NCBI GenBank assembly: GCA_007922305.1
Contig: ML677348.1
Coordinates: 21,988,124 to 22,052,123 of the forward strand
Reading direction: 5' to 3'
Length of the DNA stretch: 64,000 bases
From: Dermatemys mawii
Lineage: Eukaryota > Chordata > Testudines > Dermatemydidae
The position numbers were made by a program, and so were the translations under genes. The notes below the pieces were generated by a model. It made no database searches. It saw only the letters and a list, made by a program, of their open reading frames with translations, and was not told where the DNA came from. Shown in pieces: positions 24,900 through 36,689 of the stretch (position 1 is its first letter; the number at the start of each line of letters is the position of its first letter).

Positions 24900-25160
24900 C
24901 ATAGATAAGAAACAGTGTAAATTTTCACTACAAAAGGTTTTTTTTTTCTCCTGCTGATAATGGCCCATCTAAATTTAACAGCCTCTTAGAATTGGTATGG
25001 TAATTTACAACTTTTTTTGCTTTCTGTGTGTATAAATGCATCTTACTTCTGTTTGCTCCATTCTGTGCATCCGATGAAGTGGTCTATAGCCCACAAAAGC
25101 TTATGCTGAAATAAACTGATTAGTCTCTAAGGTGCTACAAGTATTCCTCATTTTCTTTAC
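24900..25160 (+). mobile_element. Penelope-like element, 3' end
   Basis: Characteristic tail: 'tgcatccgatgaagtgg', 'cccacaaaagcttatgctg', 'aaataaactgattagtctct', 'aaggtgctacaagtattcct'. It is the same family as the minus-strand copy at 57366, which has the antisense of this tail. It is truncated and keeps no coding region. Confidence 0.8.
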
Positions 25161-26197
25161 AAATCAGGATTGTTAGCTAAACTGTCCTGTGAGAAATCAT
25201 TGTTCTCATTTAAGATGCTAAAAACAATAGGAAAAAAATCTGACAATATCACTGGCTCAGAGTTGAAAGTGACAAGGCAGAGATTTCCTTCCCAGCTATA
25301 TGCTTCAGGCAGCCTTTCCAGTCCTGTTTCCATGGAAACTATATTAAGGGGGGCAACAAAGTAAGAAGCATTTTTATTAATTCCTAATTTAAAATCCTAA
25401 CCTTATGTTTGCCATTCCAGTGTTTCTTTCCATGGATGAAGAATCAGAAACTAATAGGCAATAGCTGAGAGTTGGAGCTCTGTCTTTCCATTTCTGCTCC
25501 TGTTTATATGCAACAAATGTCAAATCGGGAAATAAATTACAAGGTTCTAAATTACAGAACGTTTAGTTCTGATTTTTTTATCCCACCAAATGGGATCAAT
25601 AGATTGCACTGCAGCAGACCTCTGCGAAGGACTTCCCTTTGTCACTTTCAGGTGCTGCCTGAAGTCTGAGGCCTGGCAGTTCTGATTTATAAAATAAAAA
25701 TAATCTACGGACATAAATGGCCTGATGCTATACTGTTAAAATGAATAGGAGTTTTGTTGTGGACTACAATGAATTTATGTATGCTTCCCTCAGAACCAAG
25801 AGGATAGCGGGGAAAATATGCTTATAGGAGTTAACTCTGTCCAACCTGCACTATGTCAGCAGCCCTACTGGAGAGGGGAAGGGGTGGCATAGATGCAGGC
25901 AGAGAAGGCAATGGCAACAGAGAGGGAGCAGTTCTCAACTGTCACCATGGAAGGTATAGCACACCCTGGATCGCAGCTTACTTTGCTAGTACTGATCCAC
26001 AGAGTTTGGAGACATGCCCAGTGCCTCTTCAAGGGCTCCAAAATTCCTTGCTTCTGGGGGCAGTATACAGAGGAAATCCCACAAGGTAACTCTTGTGGTT
26101 TCCAAGATTTCTTTATCCCAGTCCTGTAAAATTTAGCAGCTGGATGATTAAATATAGTTCTTGTACTCCCATGGCTAACCCTACCCCAGCTCCCCCT

Positions 26198-26232
26198 CCC
26201 CCCCCCCCCCCCCCCCCCCCCCCAAAAAAAAA
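26198..26232. repeat. C26/A9 homopolymer tract
   Basis: Twenty-six consecutive C residues are followed by nine A residues, preceded by 'ctccccctccc'. On the minus strand this is a G26 run. Confidence 0.9.
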
Positions 26233-28391
26233 CCAATCAGGATTTTGTTTTACAGATGGTATGTTTAATCAAACATACCTTTTCAGTAGTTTCTCTTTCT
26301 TAGAGGACTCCCCAGGAAAGTGAGCTGTTGTGTGTAGAAAGGAAAGAAAACGTGGCATACAGTAATTGTTTTAAAATGGAATGGAGTGCATATAAAGAGA
26401 GATTTCTTTTTGCAAGCATCCTAGAATTTTCCACATCAGATAAAATTACAGTTAACAAACAGTGCTGACATGGTAGATCAAACAGATCAGATATAATCAC
26501 ACAAAACTGTAAATGCTGAATTATATTAAACAGATGGCTCTTGACTTGTGTTTGGATTTATAAGCAAAGTAGAGGGTGCTCAGTGAATATTAATGGAAAA
26601 ATATTTCCATAATGTGGGTGTGTAACAATAGAACAGAAGAATCTTGCTCTAAGAGACAGAGGGACAGATTCGTAGCCCCACTGGCTCATCTGTACTGCTT
26701 TGCTGGCACAGAGGGACTGTAAATTCAAATTAATTGGCCAGATGAGTTTTTCCATGTAGAGAAAATGTCCGGGTGCTGTAGACCCACTACAACAGTTCTA
26801 CACTACTCCCCAGTGCTTCAAGGCTATTCCCAGACCAAAAAGGCGTATAGTCAATGAATAGCTAAGCCTCTGATAATGGCTGCCAGTACAGCTCTGGAGA
26901 CCACAGGCAATTTAGAACAGCTCTGAAGCTGCTTGGAGTTGTCCTGAGGTCCAAAGCATCCCCAGCCAGCCTCACAATTGAGAAGTAACAAAAAGCCACT
27001 TTTGTTATTCCCTTTTGTGTCTTGTGCCAAGTACAGCTTGACTAGACAAGAGGTTGCATTTTGTGGGTTCCTGGAAGATAGCCATGTATATTTAAGGAAA
27101 GTACAGGGGTAATTCAAATTCAAACGTTCACCAAGATGTTTTCTTCACTCACTTCTAACTCTTCACACACACCCCTTAAAACCTGAGGTCCAGTCTACTG
27201 AAAGTGAACATTCAGGATCTCCTGGCAGTTTATTTTCCTCTGCTCACCAATTGGGGAATATTTTATTGCATCCCTCCTCTGTTCCTATGTGCAAATTGTC
27301 TGGTGCTTCTCATCTCAAAGGTGGTTGTATCAGTAATGATTGCTGCATGTATGTAGTTCATAAAGGCTTTTGACAACCTGGAGGATGAGAGATACTATCT
27401 AAATGTAAGAAATTATTACTAATAGGGCCTTTTAAAAAATTTCACCAGACCTAGGGATGCACCAGGACTGGAACATTAGATGCACCCACCAGCTCCTCTT
27501 CATGTCTCCTCTCTGTGTTTTTATACATTACTTGTTGCTGTGGAATCTGAGTGGTTTTTGGTTCTGGATGCTGTAATGCCTGAGGCATAGCTCTGTAAGG
27601 GACCTGTGAAGGGCACTGAATTTGAACACCCCAGAGTTTGGGAAAATTCAGATTTGGTTCTGGATCTGAACTCCACAGCTCAGGCCAATATCTAACCAAG
27701 CAGAAAAGGGAAAGGTGATGGATGATGGTTTTCATTCAAAGCAGGAGTGACACAGGGATTTTATCAGAAAGAAAACTGATCCAGGGATAGCTGATGCTCT
27801 TACTTGGTTCATTCTTGTCAGCAAACTCCTCATTAACAAATTTAAAAAGTTCTGAGCAGTTCCAGAGAAAAAAAAAACTAATGGAGTTAAATTGCCAAAG
27901 AGCTTCATGTTCTCTTCCTTAATCAAACGTGCCAGGTTTTTCCTCCTCATCATCTTGGTTTAACAGAAAGTGGTGCAGATCTTCAGGTGTAATTATCCTC
28001 ATTCGTTGAAGTCAATTCACAGTTTATGATAATTTACACACTACACTAACAGTGCTCCAGTTGCTGTTCCACAATGACCAACAATGACTGTTCTGGTCAC
28101 TCCACTGCCCAGGGTCATGGAATCCAGAAGATACCCCCCTGCTTCACCTTAGAGCTCCTGTGCATTTTTGAAATGCCTTTTCCTGGTTATCCAGCTTGGT
28201 GAGCACACCTCATATCTCTCCCTTGTGTGCAGCTGCCAAGCCAACCATGCTGCTACAACATCTAGATGTGCTCCTGCCTGGAGTAAACAGAAGATATTGG
28301 ATCTCCTGGGCCTGTGAGGAAAAGAGGCTGTGCAGGCACAGCTACAGATCTGTCATAGAAACATGGACGTCTACAAAAAGATTGCAGGGGG

Positions 28392-28679
28392 ATGCAGGCA
28401 GATGAGTACAACAGAGATCAGCTGCAGTGCAGTGTGAAAGCCAAGGAACTACGGCAGACATACTGCAAGGCCAGGGAGGCCAACAGTCGATCCAGTCCCA
28501 AGTTGTGGACCTGCCACCTTTACAATAAGCTGCATGCCATACTTGGCAGAGACACCATCACCACCCTGCAGACCACCATAAATACCTTGGAGGAGCCTGA
28601 GACAGAGACCCCAGAAGTGAACAGTGAGGCGCAAGAGGGCATGTGGCAGGGGCTATGCAATGAACCAGGATTTTTTTGA
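28392..28679 (+). pseudogene. Myb/SANT-like Harbinger partner gene, fragment
   Basis: A 95-codon open frame matches the DNA-binding partner proteins of Harbinger transposons: a Myb-like helix region (QLQCSVKAKELRQTY), then EANSRSSPKLWTCHLYNKLH and an acidic tail. In intact elements this protein binds the transposon ends and brings the nuclease to the nucleus. The N-terminal helix region upstream (from about 28330) is in another frame, so the gene is broken. Confidence 0.65.
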
Positions 28680-28697
28680 GACTCCACCACAGTCTAG

Positions 28698-28840
28698 CCC
28701 AGGGATCAGCAGCCTTGGCACGTGGCCCCCCAGGGTAAGCACCCTTGGCAGGCCCGGCCGGTTTGTTTACCTGCCGCGTCCGCAGGTTCGGCCAATCGCG
28801 GCTCCCACTGGGTGCAGTTCGCTGCTCTGGTCCAAAGGTC
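28698..28840. mobile_element. half copy of palindromic hAT-type MITE
   Basis: 'agggatcagcagccttggca', 'aagcacccttggcaggccc' and 'gcggctcccactgggtgcag' match the left half of the element at 9332. The mirrored half is missing. It sits inside Harbinger copy 1. Confidence 0.65.
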
Positions 28841-28938
28841 CAGCGCCTTTGTCTCACAGATATTCTTCAGAACACACAGGCAGCTGTAAGCAGTGGGATG
28901 TTTTTCTCACTGAGATCTAATCTAGTAAGAAAACAGTG

Positions 28939-29030
28939 CCAGCATCCCTTCAATCTACTGCAAGCAAATCCAATCTACTGCAAGCAAATCCAAGCTACCA
29001 GCATCCCTTCAATCTACTGCAAGCAAATCA
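28939..29030. repeat. tandem duplication 'aatctactgcaagcaaatc'
   Basis: The unit 'caatctactgcaagcaaatc' occurs three times, two of them preceded by 'cagcatcccttc', within the HARBI1-like part of Harbinger copy 1. Confidence 0.85.
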
Positions 29031-29496
29031 TTCTCCACCTGCTGAGCTGGTTAAGTCTTTCCTTGGAGATATCAAAGATACCAATGTACAGCTTCATGAG
29101 CCAGGGAACAAGGGCTAAGCTGGGTCCCCCCAGGATCACTACTGGCATTTCAATATCAACAAAGGTAATCCACCAGTCAGGAAAGAAATTCCCTGCTTAC
29201 GTAACCCACACACCTTCTAGGTGTGGTGTTCTGTCTCATCTAGTGGCACCGAGACCACATAGAGAGAGTTAAATGAGTCTGCTCTATAGCCTTAGCTACA
29301 AGCCGGTTGGCTTTTAGTGCATGAGCCTCTATAGCATGAGCTAAGCTCCAGAGGTTCCAGGTTGTTTATCACCAGTACATAACAATACTGCTCCCATTAA
29401 ATGCAAAGTAGTACTACCTAATCCAAGCAGCACTTGTATAGCAGTCCAGAGAATGATATTGAGTTCATATCTGTAGCTTACCCTGCAGTACAGAAT

Positions 29497-29582
29497 ATCA
29501 GTAGGGCTGTCAATTAATCACAGTTAACTCGTGAGTAACTCAAAAAAAATTAATCGCTATTATTCGCACTGTTAAACAATAG
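29497..29582. mobile_element. fragment of a 'taatcgc' repeat family
   Basis: 'gggctgtcaattaatcacag', 'ttaactcgtgagtaactc' and 'ttaatcgctattattcgc' are typical of a turtle/crocodilian interspersed repeat that begins with an imperfect palindrome of TTAATCGC blocks. Classification is unknown to me. Confidence 0.45.
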
Positions 29583-31147
29583 AACTCTGATGCAATGGAC
29601 TTACTTCATTGGGGCTTTAAGCATGTGCTTAAGTGATATCTTGAGTAGGTATACTTTCCTGAATCAGGGGTATTGTGTACAAGCAGTTTTACTACAAATA
29701 ACTTCCCTTGTTGTTTGTATGAACCTTTCACACAACAGCAGGGAAGAGAAAAAATATTTTTAAAAGTAGGTAGATCTGACTGTAAAATCACAAAAACTAT
29801 CGGGGGACTGAAAGGGAAGGTGGTGTAGCTGAATTTTATTTTAACCAATTTTTAAAAAGTGACTAGATTTCAAGTTGACAGTGTCCCTTTTAATCAAGTT
29901 CTTCTCTGCTTCTCTCTGGTGTATGTCCAGTTAGCTGTTAAAGTGTATCAGCACTTTTCAAGAAAAGTTCACTGGCCAAACAAGCATTCTCTCAATAAGA
30001 AGTTTTCAAAGTCCAAGGTTCTCTTTGTGCTATTATTTGGCTTATAATGTGTGCTCCATGTAGCTTATCAGTTTCTAAAGTGCTTTTTTTATACTGGGAG
30101 TATGAAGGATGCCATTTAGCTAAATTCTCTTCTATCTGCTGTTTGCTTCTTGACTCATTTACATTTCCTTTGATTCTCATGTTTTCTTTAGAGATACTGC
30201 CTATGGACATGATAGGTAAGTAGTTTTGTTATCACTTTTTTTTTCAAACCATGAGCAATAAAGTCACATGTCTGAGATGAAACAACAATCTTTCATTCTA
30301 AGTAATGATAGAATCAGGAGGCATTTTCTGTTTAGCTGCAAAATAAATCTATTTTCAATAGATTTTTCCCCTTTCTTTATTTTAAATGAGATGATTAATC
30401 TGAATCATCAGGCCTGTCTGCTTCATCATTCTCGCTAACTAAATGCAGCTTCTTTCTTAGGATCTCTACTTCTGGAGCCTAATGGTCTTTCGCTTTTAGT
30501 GCTGTTCTTGCTGAGTATGTGTTGGTGGCAATTTTCTAAATTGGTACTCACAGTCTATTAAATATTGTTGATTACAATACTAAGTCTCCTTGTTCCATGT
30601 GCTAATATTGGTATTAATTACAGGAGTAAAACTTTCCATTCTCCCTACCCTAAATGTAACCCTTCTGCCAGGCCGGGTTAATAGCAGCAAGGGCCGGGTT
30701 CAGTACATAGGGGTCCCCTCTCAACAACACAAGGCAAAAACTGGCTTGAGCCCCCACCCAGTGACCTGGGAAAAATCCTAACACCCCCCCGGGCACCTCA
30801 AAGAGGCAATACTTCCCCTCTCGCAAGCACAGATTGGTGTATCAGAAATTTTTATTAACATGAGATAAATGACATCATCAAATTGGGAAAACACACCACA
30901 ACTAGGGTCATAAACCAACCCCTGAGCAAACCGCCACCCCAGCCGATTGGGCTGTGTCCCCTCCTTTAGGTTTGTGAGTCCAGTAACCCAAAAATCACCC
31001 AAAGTCCCCAAAATGTCCCACAGCCCAAAAGTCTCTGGAGCCCAGCAATCCAAAAATCACCCAATAGTCCCAACAGCCTCTGTTCCTGGTCAGTGCAGAG
31101 TTCAAGAGTTAATCTGCAGAGTCTTACCTCCCAGCCTGGGTGGAAAT

Positions 31148-31178
31148 GGAGGGGAGGGGAGGGGAGGGGAGGGGAGGG
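31148..31178. repeat. (GGGGA)n array inside LTR
   Basis: Five or six consecutive GGGGA units. The plus strand could form a G-quadruplex. Confidence 0.9.
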
Positions 31179-31261
31179 CAAGGGGCACCTTACGTGGTCC
31201 GAGGCTGACTGCGCTGCCTCTCCGTGAGGTTCCGCTGCAGCCCTCACCGCAATCGGCTCTG

Positions 31262-31556
31262 CTCCACTGGCTGTCCCACGAACCGCTCTGCCTGTTGATC
31301 TGCTAGCTGCTCTGCTAGCCGATACTCGAACTGCTCTGCAGCGCCAGTCACTCTGCCAGCAACACAAATGGCTCCGCTAGCCGTCCTGCTAGCCGACACA
31401 CGGACAGCTCTGCCGCGCCAGTCACTCTGCCCGCAGCACCAACGGCTCCACTAGTTGACACACACACAGCTCTACCACACCAGCCACTCCGCAGCACCAA
31501 CGACTCCGCTAGCCGATGCAGAGACTGCTCTGCTGCACCAGCCACTGTGCACTATT
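31262..31556. repeat. degenerate minisatellite inside LTR
   Basis: About four units of 55-70 bp sharing 'ctctgc.gcgccagtcactct', 'gcagcaccaacggctcc' and 'gctagccgacacac'. Units vary in length and sequence. Confidence 0.75.
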
Positions 31557-32755
31557 TTCAGGCCCCCCAACTTAAGACAGTGCTCAGTGATTTCTTTAGC
31601 TCTTAGGTGATTTCAGCATACAGTAGGGGAGCCTTAGGGCAGGTGCCCCAGTAGGCCCAAAGCAATTTCAGCTCAGCACCCTGAAACCAGGCTTTTAATA
31701 GAAACAAAACTCAATTCTGATATTACACTGTAGAGAGAGACAGGGCACAACAGACTAGTGGGGCCCTCAGACAAAGCCCTCACCAAAACATATAGGTCCT
31801 TATCCACCACCTCTCTGAATCTCACAGTGTTGTGAAATGCCTGGCCCTTGCCCAGTGAGTGCTACCTAGATGATGGCGAGTCCCTCCAGCATAACAAGGG
31901 CCAAGTACATGTCTATAGTCCTTCATTCACATAATCAGTGTAACATCACTTTATCATTCCTGCCCCAATAACATAGAAACTGGAGCCCCCACATCAGCCG
32001 AAGTGGCCATGTGGGCTGCTGTGAGCTCAGGCTAGGCGCAGTGGGTGTGTCCATGCAAATTGATCAGCCCCAAAGTTATTTTCCATAACTCACTGCAATT
32101 CCCATAATTCACCACCAGATGTCAGAATATATCTCATTCCTGACACTGCTTACATAAAAAAAAAGTATTTTCCTACTAAATCAAGTTAGATATATGTTAA
32201 ATAATGAAAAATCTTAAATACTTAAAAAATCCAATGAAATCTTATTTGATTTTGTTGACAGATTATGTTAAATAGGGTTTGAGCTTCTGATCTGTAATTC
32301 AGGGAAAAGGGAGAGTGAAATCGGCATTGGAATGGTAGAGAGGGGCAGAAGGAAGCTAGAGCAGAAAAATAAATAAATAGCAAAATACTTTGTAAGTGAA
32401 GTGTTAAGGTTCTCTGGAGATCACTTGTGTCTTTCCAGAATATTTTGTTCAACAAAATTAAAACTTCCTAAAGTCGGGAAATGAAAAGTTAAGGTAAATG
32501 CCCACACAACCTTAACTCTCTCCCCTCCACCTCCCAGCTGGCAAGAGCCATTGGTAGTTCTCTACATTCAGTCCAGCTGCATTTACTGTGTTAGGTATAG
32601 CTGTATTGAATGGTAGAGGAATAAACTGCAGCAGGTAGGAAGGGGTGTGATATGAGAAGATCTGGGTCTGAGTCCCCACATGTGTGTTATCGAAGGATCT
32701 TTGGATTGAATTGGATAGATTGTGTAATAGCAAGGAACTGGGGTCTTCTTGCCAT

Positions 32756-33127
32756 CGTAGGTGCTGACTCCGTGGGTGCTCCGGGGCTGGAGCATCCACG
32801 GGGAAAAATTGGTGGGTGCTCTGCACCCACTGGCAGCTCCTCACCCTGCCCCCATCCCAACTCACCTCCGCTCTTCCTCCTCCCTTGAATGTGCCAGCCC
32901 ATCCTGCTTCTCCCTCTTCCCTCCCAGCGCTTGCACCATGAAACAGCTGTTTCGTATCGCTGGGAGGGAGGGGAAGGAGGGGAGAACATGGTGCGCTCAG
33001 GCAAGGAGGCAGGGCCGGGGCGGGGATTTGGGGAAGTGGTCCAATGGGGCAGGGAAGGGGCGGGGTTGGGGTGGGGCCGGGGGTGTGTGTGAGCACTCAC
33101 TGGTGCTGGGGAAAGATGGCGCCTATG
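32756..33127. mobile_element. hAT-type non-autonomous element with perfect 8-bp target duplication
   Basis: The ends are CGTAGGTGC and, reversed, CATAGGCGC. The flanks are the identical 8-mer CTTGCCAT (32748-32755 and 33128-33135), diagnostic for hAT transposition. A 5' piece of the same family is found reversed at about 40238-40318. Confidence 0.85.
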
Positions 33128-33651
33128 CTTGCCATGGGTATTCTCAATAATGAGCAGAGATATGAGAGTAGTGTGTGGATTTAATGATGGGTAGGGGAAG
33201 TATAGATTTAGGAGGTATCTTGTGTGCAAATGTGAAGGAATTGGAAAGGGTTATGATATGGTTGTTAAATTTTGTAAGTGTGGTATAGTGTTGGGGGATA
33301 CATTCAATGGTTGAGTGTAGGGCAGTGGTCCCCAGCACAGTGCCCACGGGCGCTCAGGCTACATAACCAAGGTAGCATGCAACCCTCCAGTAATCTGCTG
33401 CCTGTGATGTTTGTATGCAGCAGCATAGGGCAGGAGACAGAAAATAGCAACTTATATGTTAATGGCTTCTACAGATGGGAAGGGGAGCAGGAGCTGGAAA
33501 TGCTAGTGGGGGAGGAGCACTACATGTTGCAGTGAAAAGTGGGATAGGGAGTGGAAAAGGAGAGAGACACACACTAGACTTCTCACATGCTTAAAATTAC
33601 TGTAACAACCATGTAATAAAATTGTTACTGTTTTGGGACCACAGACTATGG

Positions 33652-34612
33652 ATAAGAACATAAGAATGGCCCTACGGGGTCAGACCAATGGTACATCTAG
33701 CCCAGTATCCTGTCTTCTGACAATGGCCAGTGCCAGGTGCCCCAGAAGGAATGAACAGAACATGTAATCATCAAGTGATCTATCCCCTGTTGCTCATTTC
33801 CAGCTTCTGGCAAACCGAGGCTAGGGACACTATTCCTGCCCATCCTGGCTAATAGCCATTGATCGATCTATGTTTCATGAATTTATCCAGTTATTTTTTT
33901 AACCCTGTTATGGGCTTGGACTTCACAACATCCTCTGGCAATGAGTTCCAAAGATTGACTGTGTGCTGTGTGAAGAAATGCTTCCTTTTATTTGTTTTAA
34001 ACCTGCTGCCTATTAATTTCATTTGGTGACTTCTAGTTCTTGTGTTATGAGAAGTAGTAAACAACACTTTCTTTACTTTCTCTACACCAGTCATGATTTT
34101 ATAGACCTCAATCATATCTTCCCTTTGCTATCTCTGTTCCAAGGTGAAAAGTCCCCGTTTTATTAATCTCTCCTCATATGGATGCTGTACCACGCCGCTA
34201 ATAATTTTTGTTGCCCTTTTCTGAACCTTTTCCAATATCAATATATCTTTTTTTGTGATGGGGAGACCACATCTGCACACAGTATTCAAGATGTGGATGT
34301 ACCGTGGATTTATATAGAGGCAACATGATCTTTTCTGTCCTATTATCTATCCCTTTCTTAATTAATCCCAGCATTGTTTGCTTTTTTGATTGCTGCTGCA
34401 CATTGAGTTGATATTTTCAGAGAACTATCCACAATGACTCCAAGATCTTTCTTGAAAGGTAACAGCTAATTTAGACCCCATCATTTTATATGTATAATTG
34501 GGTTTATGCTTTCCAATGTGCATTACTTTGCATTTATCAAAATTAAATTTCATCTGCCATTTTGTTGCCTAATCACCCAGTTTTGAGAGATCCTTTTGTA
34601 GCTCTTCACAGT
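33652..34612 (-). mobile_element. CR1-type LINE, 3' third
   Basis: On the minus strand broken frames encode the C-terminal part of a CR1 reverse transcriptase: [44 protein letters not shown] and [12 protein letters not shown] are signature stretches. The 3' end at 33652 carries the 'taagaacataagaatgg' terminus of this subfamily. It is 5' truncated as usual. Confidence 0.9.
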
Positions 34613-34739
34613 GGCCTCCGGGAGGTGTCCCACAATACCCAACTTTGACCACTCTGGTCCCATTTTGAACTCTGCCCATCAGCCAGCTACACAGGTATAC
34701 ACCTCTTCCCTCTAAATCCCTGCCAATTTTTGAAATTCC

Positions 34740-36447
34740 ATTTCTTGTTTGATCAGTGTGGAGAGCTCACCTAGCAACTGCCCAGCTCACCACGCCAGTT
34801 CCATGGTGCAGATGCACTCCTGCCTGGAGTACACAGAAGGAGGTAGATCCTCTGGGTCTGTGCAGAGAAGATGCCGTGCAGGCACAGCTCTGAACCAGTC
34901 ATAGAAACGTCAATATCTACAAGCAGATTGCTCGGGGCATGGGGAAGAAGGGCTACAAGAGGGATGTGCAGCAGTGCCGCATGAAAGCCAAGCAGCTGCG
35001 TCAGGTGTGCTAGAAGCCAAAGAAGGCTAACAGTCACACCGGTGTTGAGCTGCAGACATCAGAGCTGCATGCCATCTGGGGCGGAGACCCTACCATCCCA
35101 CCCAAAAAAGCCTCGTGGATACTTCAAAGGAGCCAGTGTCATACGTCCCCCGAGTGAACAATCAGGAAGAGACATTGGACAAGGAAGAAGAGGAGGAGGA
35201 GGAGTATGGGGATAGGTAACCAGGGATCCAGTGGCGCAGCGAGCCAGGACCTGTTTCTGACTTCAGAGCAATTGAGTCAGTCCCTACATACAGGAGAAGG
35301 AACCTCTAGTAAGTAAGCAACTTGCTTTGATATTTCAGGGACATGTCTGTGCATTTACTCTTTTTGAATCGTGGCAGAAGAGGTAATGAAATAACCAAAT
35401 AAAGGTAGTTGCTGTCTGCTTCTCGTTCCCCTGTACAGTTAGGTGGGGGTTGGGGGGCGTCTTGCAGAAATGTGTACTGTCCCGTGAATCCTCCAGGAAG
35501 TACCTTGAGGAAACTTTCCTGGAGGTAATCTGCAATTCTCTGCCAAAGGTTTCTGGGGAGGGCTGCCTTATTTCTTCCAACACTGTAGGACACTTTCTCA
35601 TGCCACTCAGCAATTACTTCATCAGACACCATTGCAGCACACAGGCTAGCAGCATGCGAACCCGATCTGCAGCCAGAGGCACTCAGGAGCTGCTCCCTTT
35701 CAGCCCCTGTTACTCTCAGGAGTGAGATATCCTCTAAAATAACCATAGCCTGTGGAAAACAGTGCCAGTATTCAGTTCAATTGTCCTATCCCCATATACT
35801 CATGCCAGTGAGCTATTCACCAACTTATTGTCTCAACTCACCCCGGACCTCCTCCGGGCCACGCTCAGCGTGGCTGGGACTGCCCCCATGCTCCATCAAT
35901 CCCAAGAAGAAGTGAGAACAGAATGTTTGTAACTAGTGTTGATCAAGAGGAGTGAGTTCAGTGTACCAAGTTTCCACTGATCTTGTGAATACATTCACAA
36001 TAGTACCTCTGTGCACTGTACCTCCACCCATGCCAGTGAGGCAACTCAGCCTGATAATGAAGAGAAGGAGGAGGAAGTGGGATAGCATGTTCCAAGAGAT
36101 CCTGCAAGCCTCTGGTGCTTAGGGCTTGAAGGATTGCCCTTACAGACAGCAGGGCCAAGGATAGAGTGGAGAGGAGAAGGGCACAGGAAAAGAAGAACTT
36201 GCAGCAGGAGATGCTAGTGCTTCTCAAGCAGCAAACAGAGATGCTGCAGACTCTTGTTAATCTTCTGGTTTAACAGTTCCATGCTAGCCTCCCTCTGCAC
36301 CCCACAGAGAATAGCATTCCAGGATGCGCCTGCACCCTCCAACTTCCTCATGGTGTCCGGGGCCACTGCACTACCCCTTCCACCATCTCGGGGAAGAGTA
36401 CAGGCAATCACAGCTGCAGCTACACTGACCTATGAGAGGCATGGTTG
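34740..36447 (+). pseudogene. Myb/SANT-like Harbinger partner gene, broken
   Basis: The plus-strand text encodes, across several frames with stops, IYKQIARGMGKKGYKRDVQQ, CRMKAKQLRQ, ELHAIWGGDP, an acidic run (near 35190-35210, GAA/GAG codons) and a C-terminal coiled-coil-like segment rich in K, E, Q and L near 36170-36260. This matches the domain order of the Myb-like proteins that accompany Harbinger nucleases in turtles. The KKA-rich stretch contains an in-frame stop after the LRQ segment. The gene is non-functional. Confidence 0.7.
35306..35746 (-). CDS. 146-codon open frame inside Harbinger copy 2
   Basis: An uninterrupted frame from MVILEDISLLRVTG to the stop at 35306, lying between the Myb-like and HARBI1-like genes on the nuclease strand. 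It includes the readable stretches SDEVIAEWHEKVSYSVGRNK and KVLPGGFTGQYTFLQDAP. I do not recognise a domain. It could be an extra ORF carried by this Harbinger family, or antisense noise. The rest of the element is full of stops, which makes a 146-codon survivor noteworthy. Confidence 0.3.
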   Translation of the reverse strand: MVILEDISLLRVTGAEREQLLSASGCRSGSHAASLCAAMVSDEVIAEWHEKVSYSVGRNKAALPRNLWQRIADYLQESFLKVLPGGFTGQYTFLQDAPQPPPNCTGEREADSNYLYLVISLPLLPRFKKSKCTDMSLKYQSKLLTY

Positions 36448-36689
36448 ATGTCTGTGTTTGAAATGGAAATGACTGTTCTTTCCCCTTCAAAAGCTCTTTC
36501 CCCTTTGTTTATTAAGTTTTATTCAGTTACGAGTGTGTCTGTTTGCATGGGTTTGGAATAAAAGTTTATTTATGGAAACTTAATTCATCCTCATTAGTTC
36601 ACAACATACGCTGGCTGGAGCTGACATCATTGACAGATAATAGCAGTAGGTGCATTTCAATATGATAATACTGCACACAGCACTCATTG

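Larger units (their letters stand above)
28101..29212. mobile_element. Harbinger element copy 1 (internally deleted)
   Basis: The left part (28330-28660, plus strand) encodes a Myb/SANT-like fragment with RDQLQCSVKAKELRQTY, EANSR and NKLHAILG. The right part (28880-29212, minus strand) encodes a HARBI1 nuclease fragment with IEMPVVILGG and WLMKLYIG. In this copy the aspartate expected in ILGDP is replaced by glycine, so the nuclease is dead. A hAT fragment and a small tandem repeat interrupt it. The longer copy at 34620 contains about 1.9 kb more in the middle. Confidence 0.75.
30655..32154 (-). mobile_element. solo LTR of an endogenous retrovirus or related LTR element, 1.5 kb
   Basis: On the minus strand it starts TGTAAGCAG and ends GGGTTACA, so the outer bases are TG...CA with a 5-bp inverted TGTAA. 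It is flanked by the direct repeat TAAA (30651-30654 and 32155-32158). An AATAAA signal on the minus strand near 30850 is followed by a U5-like tail of about 190 bp. No internal gag/pol sequence is present, so this is a solo LTR left by recombination. It carries a GGGGA array and a degenerate tandem repeat. Confidence 0.75.

Noticed and set aside
30947..31545. Overlapping frames of 119-133 codons in the LTR
   Set aside because: Translations of a degenerate minisatellite (Arg/Ala/Ser repeats), not a gene.
32512..33229. Frames of 180-194 codons on the minus strand near the hAT element
   Set aside because: Pro/Ser/His-rich translations of the GC-rich hAT element with no domain. They are explained by the transposon.
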